A stretch of DNA of 64,000 nucleotides from Gautieria morchelliformis (Eukaryota; Basidiomycota; Agaricomycetes; Gomphales; Gomphaceae): assembly GCA_015179125.1 (NCBI GenBank), contig WHVA01000094.1, positions 186,001 to 250,000 of the forward strand, read 5' to 3'. Positions 55,797 to 64,000 of this stretch are shown here, piece after piece (the first letter of the stretch is position 1; each line of letters begins with the position of its first letter). The position numbers and the translations under genes are program-made. A model generated the notes under the pieces. The model saw nothing but the letters and a program-made list of their open reading frames with translations, searched no databases and was not told the DNA's origin.

Positions 55797-57303
55797 ATGT
55801 CTCTCTCTGCAGTTTTACCACCTGCTACGCCTTCACGCAGGCGTCGCCATTCGTCCTCCTTTCCAGAGGATCCTGCAGCAGACGAGGTCGTCAACAGAGC
55901 TCGAAAGCGTCGCCCTCACAGCATGGAGCGGGATACGATCTCTCGTGCTAAGAACAGCCACGTTAAGCCGGATGTCGCGGACAACAATGAGAATGCTGCT
56001 ATTGACGACGAGGAATGGAACGGTATAGCAGATGAGGTCAAACCAGACCGTCTGACCCGTCCTCTGCCTAAGAAGGCGTTTTCTCCTCGTCCTGTTGTTG
56101 CCTCGGCGCATCCAAACCCTCGACCCGCCAATCCCGCCTTGCTCCCCATACAAGCGACCGTTCCACGCACCCCTGTCCAGCGCACAAACACCCGTCGTCT
56201 GATTGTCGTTCTCGAGAACGCATGTCTCGAGGCGTACCGAGTTGGTGGCTCCGGTCGCTCCACCACAAAGTCTTCAGGCGATGTGAAATACGCACTTCTT
56301 AATTGCGATGACCACCAGGGTATCCTCGCCAAGACTGGGCGTGACATTGCAGATGCGAGGCCAGATATTACTCACCAGGTATGGATCTCGTGTCACATGA
56401 TAGGGTCCATCGGCAGTTGACCATGATCTAGTGCCTTCTCACCCTCCTTGACTCCCCGCTTAATAAAGCAGGTCTCCTCCAGGTATATATCCACACTGCA
56501 CGTGGGGTCCTCATCGAGGTCAACCCCCACGTACGTATTCCCAGGACATTCAAGAGGTTTGGCGGCCTAATGGGTAAGTGTGGTCATGAGGTCGTGGCCA
56601 CTTCAAAATGCTTCGTTGCTTCTCCCATTGTTGCATTTCCCTTTATGTTTACCCTGACGCGCACTCACATTTTCTTTCTTTCTGCAGTCCAACTGCTCCA
56701 CAAGCTCAGTATTCGCGGTGTAAACGGCTCCGACAAACTCCTCAAAGTTATTAAAGTACGTATCCGGCAGACTAATCGTCTGTATTTCATCGATGCTTAG
56801 TAATATACTTCTGATAGAACCCTGTCACCGACCACTTCCCTCCGAATACCTTTAAATTAAGTGCGTACTCTTCTCTATGGCGTCATGCATTACTAATACT
56901 TCGAACAGCCCTTTCGGGTGATTCCCCAACAGTGCGACTCTCCTCATATCTGCCCTCCCTGCCGCAGACGCACTCCATAGCAGTGTTTGTTGGAGCGATG
57001 GCCAGAGGGTGAGTCATGTCTGGTTCGAAGTGATTCATCTAATCGCTGATGCATGTCATGCACAGACGAGATGATTTTGCGGACGGAATTGTAGACGAAA
57101 AAATCTCCATCAGTGATTATTCACTGAGTGCATCAGTGCGTTCTGCTTTGCCATGCAGAAACCCCTTACCCCTGATGTCGCACTCTCCTATTAGGTTGCG
57201 TGTGGCAAGGTAGGCAGGCACTTTTCTTACCGCTCTTACTCCTGCTCAAGGCGGCCCTCTCCAGTTCTGCTGCGCACTGGAAGAGATATGGGACGTGGTA
57301 TGA
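55797..57303 (+). CDS. EMG1: EMG1/NEP1 rRNA pseudouridine N1-methyltransferase
   Basis: SPOUT methyltransferase of the small-subunit processome. Exon 1 (55797-56378) has a basic disordered N-terminus, then [31 protein letters not shown] and RPDITHQ. Further exons give [90 protein letters not shown] and [11 protein letters not shown]. The C-terminal VACGK lies alone on a 15-nt exon (57195-57209), followed by [12 protein letters not shown] and the stop at 57301-57303. Every junction keeps frame. The trefoil-knot SAM-binding segment ([17 protein letters not shown]) is complete. Confidence 0.93.
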
Positions 57304-57783
57304 TGTCCCAAGATGTATTGACGAAACTCCCCCTTTCAACCGGGGGTTTTTCAGGTGTATGAGTAAGGAATACCGGGATAACTATTCGCGGAGGCTGCAG
57401 CAGGGGCCGTTCAACCGCCCATTGATGCCGTTGCAGACTTCGTATTCATATATCGCAGTGACATTGGAACGTCAGGGTTCGAGATAATAGTTCAGGCGCA
57501 TGGCATGGTTGACCACGGTTTCTGACAGAAAGCCGATGACTAGGTGTTCCGCGGGTATCGTAGTACTTGAAATGTATCGCTACATACTACAGACATACAC
57601 TGTACTATTGTCCGGGTTGCGGTCCCCAGTGGTGGTGAATTTTTGAATTACCAATTACTCTTTGCCTGTTTCTCAAATTCCTCCAATCTTTACAGCATGT
57701 TTTGATGAATTGCTTGGAGATAATTTTAAACTCCGCTACACACATCCGACGCGTCACCTCAACGAGAGTTTCAAGTCGCCAAC
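57304..57783. other. Intergenic between EMG1 and RPN10
   Basis: EMG1 3' flank and RPN10 promoter; only chance ORFs seen. Confidence 0.4.
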
Positions 57784-59098
57784 ATGCCACTCGAAGCTAC
57801 TATGATGATTATTGACAATTCTGGGTACATGCGAAATGGAGATTACCAACCGACGCGTTTTGCAGCCCAGTCGGATGCAGTAACCACCGTCTTTAACTCC
57901 AAGATTGATTCTAACCCGGAGAACACAGTGGGTTGCATGACCAGTGCAGGGAAGGGGTAAGTGTCCACTATCTCATGGCAATTGGGGACCGAGGCTCATG
58001 TGAGGCCAGTCCTGAAGTCCTGGTAACACATACCAAGGACCTTGGCCAGATTCTCCAAGGGTTACACAGCTCTTCACAACGTATATCTGGCCAGTCGGAT
58101 ATTCCAACCTCCCTTAGTGTTGCACAACTTGCTTTGAAGCATCGCCAGAACAAAAACCTCCGACAACGCATCATTCTATTCATTGGATCGCCACTCACCG
58201 GTGCTGGGGCAGACGAGAAGAGCATGGTTCGTTTAGCAAAGAAGCTCAAGAAAAATAATGTAGCAGTTGATGTTGTCTGCTTTGGAGACGAGGAAGGTAG
58301 AGATTTGAACGAGCCCGTACTGAAGGCGTTCGTGGATAACGTGATTAGTGGCGACAACAGGTGCGTGAGTATGCACTTGGTGTGTTTCTTCGACTTCTCA
58401 TGGTACCGTCATAGTCATTTTGTGACCATTCCACCAGGCCCGGACATACTCTCAGATATTATACTGTCTTCTCCGATTCTTAGTGAGGATCTTCCCGGCG
58501 GTGGCCCAGCTGGTGAGGCGTCGGGGTCTGGTGCAGGGGCTGCCAGCAACGACTTCGAGTTCGGCATAGATCCCGCTCTTGATCCGGAACTGGCTATGGT
58601 ACGTTTTATTCACTGATGTATTTTGGTATTGGTGCAGCCTCACGACTGACGGGACTCATATCTCACGACTGACGGGACTCATATCTTATTCCACAGGCCT
58701 TACGGATGTCCCTGGAAGAGGAGCGGGCGCGGCAAGCTGCCTCAGCTCCTGCAGCAGCCGCAGCGGAAACTGCCACCCTACCTCCTATCTCTGAATCCCC
58801 AACTTCCGCGCCGGCAGCCCCGTCTTCTACACCACTGCCTGCCACTGCAGAGCCCACCTCAAATTCGACGGACGACCCACAAGCATATGATGACGAGGAG
58901 ACTCTTCTTGCACAGGCGCTGGCATTATCGAAGGAGACTGGCGAGGATGTGGACATGGCAGATGCATCCCCTACGAAGGCGAGTGGATCTGCGGGTGCAG
59001 CAGAGGTCCCAGACGATGAAGAGATGAGTGAAGAGGAGGCCATTGCAAAGGCTATAGAGATGAGCATGCAGGAAGATCAAGAAGATAAAGCGAAATAA
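57784..59098 (+). CDS. RPN10: 26S proteasome regulatory subunit RPN10 (ubiquitin receptor)
   Basis: N-terminal VWA domain: [60 protein letters not shown] and [11 protein letters not shown]-terminal ubiquitin-interacting motifs follow: ELAM then [13 protein letters not shown] across an intron, a second [11 protein letters not shown], and a third-like [14 protein letters not shown]. The order and about 360-aa length fit Rpn10/S5a. The start at 57784 gives the conserved MPLEA. The last intron contains a perfect 23-bp tandem duplication (58639-58684). It converges on the F-box gene. Confidence 0.93.
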
Positions 59099-59423
59099 CG
59101 ATACTTTGTGGTCAGATGTTATACGCAATGTCAATTGAAAGACAGGGGCGACATGGGTCATATCAAGAAAGAGGAAGGGACAACAAATACTAAGATGAGG
59201 GGGGAATTCTGTTTGTGGGAGGCAGGCTAGAGTTTGAGCTCGACTAATTCTGTTTGTGTAATTGAAGTAGCCTATACTTACGAAGGACTTGCTCAGACTA
59301 GAATACGCTTGAGCTCGACTTCAGCTTCAGTTAGTAATGCACATGTAGCTGTGCTAGATTTCTTGTTGAAAGTTCAGATTCCAGTGCCTTGACTCGGACA
59401 AGCAAGGGGATTTATAACGAGGG

Positions 59424-60725
59424 CTAGTATTGCGCATCATGACATGAAGCGACTCGGACATCACCGTACTGAACAGTCACTGAAACTCCTCGTTCTACTA
59501 ATAACGGGTTCATAGCGACCACTTGGTTACAAATCTCATGAACCAAGTCTGGCTCGTGCGCCACTTCGCTCGAAATGTCGATCTCCAGCGTCCGAAGAAA
59601 TCCGAAATTCGTTCCTGCGAGAACGCGGTCTACTGGATTCCAAGCTGACCAGTCCGCTGGAACCTCCTCAGGATCATCAGGATCATCAATGAACAATAGT
59701 TCGAGTTGGAGCTGTGCTAATCGGTTGGATGTTTTGACATTAGAAAAAAAACGTTGAAGTCGGGTGGATAACGCAGTGAAGGCAGTGCTTGATATATGCA
59801 AGTTCGCCAAACATAGGGATCGGATATTCGAATTGAACTCCACATTGACTTCCCAACCATGTTCCCTTACTGTATTACTCCAATGTCAGACAAATTTATT
59901 CCAAGTCAATATAGGTGGTCACTCACGCCAGTATTGATGTTTCATGTCAAGACGGAGACGTTTGAGTGAGCTGCCTATAGTCCAGAATAGCCGGTTGACA
60001 TCATCTCCATGGGCGGAGTCGGGTGCCATTATATGCAGGTTGTGGATCTGTGATACCTTCCAAGGAGATCGGGGCCCGAGAAGCAAGGCAAAAAGCACAG
60101 AATAATCCCCCATGCACAATTGCAGGCCGGAAAGATGTGTTCGCTCGTCTCGAACGTCCTCTTTTAGCGTCCAAAGCTCCAGAGATTGCCTCGGTCCTAA
60201 TATTTCAATGTCATCTAGCGAGAGGTCCTTTAGACCTTTAGCAGCATATAGCAAGTACGCAAGCTCGTCCATCCTGTCAAATCGAGCAAGTTTGATTTTT
60301 ACGTAGTCAATCGAGGGCCGCATGAGTACGCAATGAAGTGCTTGCTGGAGATCCAAGGTGATGGTAGTCCACCACAGGGAGTAAATTGCTATCCTCCGCA
60401 AATTGCTGAGCTTGCGTAACAGTAAGGGGAGAGCTTTCTCAGTCTCAAGGAAATTCGGCTCCGAATGGTCACTGGGAAGCAACACCAACCATTGAATGTA
60501 ATCGGAAAGATGAGGAGAAGTGATTAAAAGTTGCCCGAGCTGCTCGGTACGTGAAAGTCGTTCTGTGGGTGCTTTGGCGTACAAAGTTATGCTGCGAAAG
60601 AGGTGGCGTTGACTTGAGCGAAGGCATGTACGGCCAACCAGCGAGAAGACAAGTAGGGAATCGCGGTCCTCGCGGCACTCTTCGATGATAGCATTGATCA
60701 GCTCTTGCGGTAGCTTGACTTTCAT
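59424..60725 (-). CDS. F-box-type protein (agaricomycete family)
   Basis: Two exons with an intron near 59870-59925. The N-terminus is KLPQELINAIIEECREDRDS then VGRTCLRSSQRHLFRSITL, a degenerate F-box, followed by irregular leucine-rich segments (LLLRKLSNLRRIAIYS, GLKDLSLDDIEIL, SSLKRLRLDMKHQY). Exon 2 continues in the same style (LCLANLHISSTAF, FGFLRTLEIDISS). About 400 aa. Such proteins are expanded in basidiomycetes and probably select substrates for SCF ubiquitin ligases. No specific substrate can be inferred. Confidence 0.7.
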
Positions 60726-61590
60726 GCTCGTTCACAGACGACGGAGTTCCAAAATGCAAAAACTTCATATACTCCCCGAATAAGGTTCAAGGTTCCCGCG
60801 TGTTTCCGCATGCGGAAATCCAGCGCTTTTTTGCCCCTATTGAAATGACGTCAGCCACTAGCTTTGCTCTGAGAACTGAATTTACTGAATTTACGGCCCA
60901 CACAAAGGATTTCCCCTCATCCACTTGGAAGCCACACATTGGGCCTGGATGGGTTAAAGCTATCATTGCATGGGAGCCGTCATTTGTAATTATCACTGCA
61001 ATTGGTACGGACAGCGCTGAGCCACACCGATGCGGTTTACGTGAAATGTGAATGTTCATATTTTGTCTACAGGTGGTTATCGCGTGGAACTATTGAGAGT
61101 GGCCAAAACCCAAACGTACTTCAAGTTTTGAATTATCTGAAGGATCGACCCTTGAAGTAGATGCGTTTTGATGGTATCAATGTACGAGCATTTTTCTCGT
61201 CTAAATCTACTATTAGAGATAACCTTTTAGAAACATACCCAGTTCTATCCAATAGGTTAATATTCAGTCTTGTTCCATGCTGCCAATATGAACCATCGTT
61301 TATAGTAAGTTTCGTGTATATACTTCCAGGATAATACGGCGGTGCTTGAATACTATTGCACTCAAAAACGCTAACAACCCTGCTGGTCGTTCGGGAAATC
61401 CTGGCTCTTGGGAGATAATCCACGGTTCTGGAGCGTCCTTATGTGGCCTGATGGCGCCAAGGCTGGTACAGCGACGAGTTTGGAGGCAGGACTACCTGCT
61501 GCCAGCAAACATTTGAGGGTGGTATGTACTTGGCCCCATGCGTATAAGTAATACTACCTGTAAATAATATTTGGCAATTCTTGTCCTCGC
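60726..61590. other. Intergenic, no gene recognised
   Basis: A 96-codon minus-strand ORF (61133-61423) and a pair of overlapping ORFs at 60787-61059 have no family resemblance that I can see. Confidence 0.35.
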
Positions 61591-61595
61591 AGAGT

Positions 61596-61712
61596 CAGAG
61601 CTCCCTCCTTTCAACCTTGTCGAGAAAGGCTTGAAAATATATACGGTATATAGGGTTTGCAGATTGACTTGCGTGGGATACGTGTCGATGAGAGCAATCA
61701 GACGGGATGAGC
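61596..61712 (-). pseudogene. Short decayed copy of a SCO1 segment
   Basis: On the plus strand, the stretch from AGCTCCCTCCTTTC through GGCTTGAAAATATATACGG and GGGTTTGCAGATTG to GAGAGCAATCAGACGGG parallels 62192-62291 of the SCO1 gene (AGCTCCTTCCTTTGG, GGCTTGAAAAGTATACACGG, GGCTTTGCAGATTG, GAGAGCGATCAAACGGG). Identity is about 75% with small gaps. It is in the same orientation, about 0.58 kb downstream of the matching part, and lies outside the SCO1 coding region. I infer an old local duplication remnant. Confidence 0.55.
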
Positions 61713-61964
61713 GTACCTACTTATTGTTTCCATTCGCCTGTCGCGCAATTGAAGCATGCAACTGATGTTGTCGTTTCAAGCGAGCTTAGACTTCAGATCT
61801 GCAGGGCGACAATAGTACAGCATATAATCACTTGTCCTAGGGCCTTCGAGAATACTTAGACAAAACGTATACAACTTGATTGCAGCGAGAGCACGATGAG
61901 TGGAGTGTATTATAAAATAATGCAAGACCTCCCAGTTCCCCTTTCCCCCTTGCTACTACAGCTC

Positions 61965-63100
61965 TCACGCTTCATACTGAGGAGCTCTCTCCCCCTTCTC
62001 CCACTTTGTAACTTCTTCCAGCACGCGCCGGGTGACGTCTTCCGCGGTATTCACCTTGCCAAAGGCCTGTACGAAGCGACCTTCCGGGTCCATGAGGTAA
62101 AAGTAGATGCTATGGTCAACGAGATAGTCGTCCCCAACTAGGCGACATGTTAGGGGTCAGGTACGACAAAACAAGAAGGGCTCGCACGGGTTTCAGCTCC
62201 TTCCTTTGGAGGAGGGCTTGAAAAGTATACACGGTAGGCTTTGCAGATTGCTTTGACATCGGGATACGCGCCAGTGAGAGCGATCAAACGGGGGTGGAAG
62301 TCTATAAAAGGTTTCAGTAGAGACCGCGTGTGGTCCGACGATCCCGGCATACCAAGAGCATATCGACGGACTTGTTCTACCGAGTCGCGTGCAGGGTCCA
62401 CAGAGATAAAAACGGGCTTGACGAGACGCAAGGGATTTGAATTGGGTAGTGAGCTCTCTGCAGGCCAGATGGTGCATGCAATATGACGGAGTGAGTAGAA
62501 GTCAAATTTCACGCACCGACGGTTTCAACGACCTTCCCCATTTTGTCGATTTCATCCGGACATATGTCTGGGCAATTTGTGAAACCAAAATAGACGAGAG
62601 AGTATGATCCTGTGGGAATGCGATATTACGGCATGACATGGAGAGAGCTAGCGATGGGTGTACCAAGAAGGTCCTTTTCCGTGAAGGACATTCCATGTTG
62701 ATCAGTAAGTGAGAATGGGCCGCCTACGTCTGGCCTGCCATAGGTTGCAGGTGCACGAGCTTTCTCTGTGAGACGTTTAATAGGTGTGAGTGGCATTGGC
62801 AGGGGCGCGTACGCTTTTCTTCATCCAACCTCTTCTTCTCCTGATTGAAATAATACAGCAAGCCGCCGCCAGCAATCACCAGAACAGCGGCAGCTCGCGG
62901 TGTAAAAACCTGAGATTGGATAACCTGTGTGTAAAGATACAAACAAAGCGAATTGTAGGACGCACGCCGACGGCTGCTCTGTCTTTCGCGGCTTGTGCAG
63001 TGATTTGCGACGCGTATTCTCTGTATCGTGGCCTCCAACGTGTTCCAGACCTAGAGACAACTCTCACTGGACTTGCCAGCGCGAGCTTTGAGGGCAGCAT
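61965..63100 (-). CDS. SCO1: SCO1 copper chaperone for cytochrome c oxidase
   Basis: Mitochondrial inner membrane protein that delivers copper to Cox2. The N-terminus (63100) is Arg/Ala-rich ([19 protein letters not shown]), a mitochondrial presequence. The next exon gives one membrane helix ([21 protein letters not shown]). Then come [39 protein letters not shown] (CxxxC copper site), [39 protein letters not shown] and [18 protein letters not shown] (conserved His ligand in VDHS), ending [12 protein letters not shown]. Five exons or so. It is 66 bp upstream of the CGI121 stop codon, in the same direction. Confidence 0.92.
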
Positions 63101-63166
63101 TACAACAATTACTGGTACTAGTATTTGACAATCTTAACATTTACATAAGCGCCTTAGCTAACAACG

Positions 63167-63939
63167 TCATGCAGAGACACTCTTCATTGCAACGCAGCTA
63201 ATAACAAGCTGATCCATATATGCTCGATGCTCTGGTTGTGACTGGAGACTAGCTTGTACTGACGGATCAGGGCTGAGCTTGTAATACTGCAAAGCATTGC
63301 CAATCGATGCAGTTCAATCCTCTCAGGGGAAAAATGCTGACCTTGCGGACAAGCGTCCAGTCAGTGATCTGCTCCAACGAGGACAGCGGAAGAAGATCGC
63401 CTTTCAGCACCAGTCCAATTTTGGATTCGAAATCGTCGAGGGTGAGTGAAGGGGCGCACACACGGACCACCAGGAGAGCTTGCGACGTATCAGAAATGCC
63501 AAAGCGTTTGATCGCTTCAGATATCTGCGAACGATCCGAATATGGATGTTCAGTAGGGAAGATCTACTGTCATACCCACATTATGACCAGGGCTCAGAGC
63601 CCACAGCACTTCAGAGTGCACAGTTTTGGTGCGCAGTGAGCGCTGGGTATAGGCCAGAATGGCCTGGTAAACGGCCGTCTGCACATGCAAGCGACTAGTA
63701 ATCTATCGCCAATGGTGAGCCAGGGCGGGTGAGACAAGGCGTGCACCAACGAGCTTGGCATCTATAAAGGCATAATTCACGACTTCCCGCTCCCGTCCCC
63801 CCTCTTCTCCAGGGAGGGTAGCTGCTCTTACTAGTCGCTCTTTAAGTCGAGCAGCATTGGTCACGTTCGAGTACAATGCAAGGTGCACGGTCGACACTTC
63901 GGAAGGAAAGTGTGGATACGTGACGGTATGGGTTTCCAT
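63167..63939 (-). CDS. CGI121: KEOPS/EKC complex subunit CGI121
   Basis: Three or four exons. The start at 63939 gives METHTVTYPHFPSEVSTVHL, LYSNVTNAARLKERLV and NYAFIDAKL. The second exon gives SRLHVQTAVYQAILAY and LRTKTVHSEVLWALSPGHN. The third gives QISEAIKRFGISDTSQALLV and KIGLVLKGDLLPLSSLEQIT. The last ends in KSVSA with its stop at 63167-63169. This is the CGI121/TPRKB fold. The protein binds Bud32 in the KEOPS complex, which makes t6A on tRNA and influences telomeres. An upstream Met at 63990 is open but gives a non-conserved leader. Confidence 0.9.
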
Positions 63940-64000
63940 AACGGACCTCAGTTCGGGTGTTGCCGTTGCTCCCCTACAGTTGATGCTCATGCTAATATTC

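Noticed and set aside
1..64000. CRISPR arrays, riboswitches and bacterial-style operons
   Set aside because: None seen; the window is eukaryotic nuclear DNA with spliceosomal introns throughout.

Overview
The window is nuclear DNA of a basidiomycete fungus, most likely a mushroom-forming agaricomycete. Genes are dense and carry many 45-70 bp GT-AG introns. Several families are typical of the group: a DUF6534-type membrane protein, basidiomycete-style cytochrome P450, F-box proteins and duplicated berberine-bridge-like oxidases. All gene names below come from recognising translated motifs by eye; no database search was run.

Layout. 1-2.2 kb: a near-perfect 0.6-kb inverted repeat and a decayed relative of its end sequence. 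2.2-19.2 kb: core genes in compact divergent or convergent pairs: nucleoside transporter (-), GPI ethanolamine-phosphate transferase PIG-O/GPI13 (+), mitochondrial ribosomal protein uL24m (-), MBF-type KilA-N/ankyrin transcription factor (+), eIF5B (+), a LARGE/GT49-like protein (-), a dual-specificity phosphatase (-) and ARL2 (+). 19.2-24.4 kb: an island unlike the rest, with intronless, tightly packed ORFs and a frame-broken fragment of a virus-type family-B DNA polymerase exonuclease domain. 24.4-31.1 kb: SDA1, a class-3 (diacylglycerol) lipase and SPT4. 31.1-38 kb: two tandem FAD-linked oxidases flanking an intronless secreted phospholipase C. 39.3-42.7 kb: a remarkable 16-exon minus-strand gene. 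42.8-43.6 kb: a phospholipase C pseudogene. 45-51 kb: a BIG1/VOA1-like V-ATPase factor, a DUF6534 protein and a P450. 51.2-64 kb: an F-box remnant, SNM1/PSO2, EMG1/NEP1, RPN10, an F-box/leucine-rich-type protein, SCO1 and the KEOPS subunit CGI121.

The most unusual object is the gene at 39338-42685 (-). It carries the neck and FHA part of a kinesin-3 (KIF1/UNC-104) but no motor domain. A new N-terminal exon is spliced in frame in front. The C-terminal tail is built from tandemly duplicated exon-intron units that are all multiples of three and all bounded by phase-2 introns. I followed 16 exons by hand and they sum to 2574 nt (857 aa) with no frame break, so it looks like a recently assembled chimeric gene rather than debris. 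eIF5B shows a second case of in-frame exon-plus-intron duplication, so this may be a recurring process in this genome.

Other recurring gene-structure oddities are microexons (7, 15, 17 and 21 nt) and two GC-AG introns, each placed by strongly conserved flanking protein sequence.
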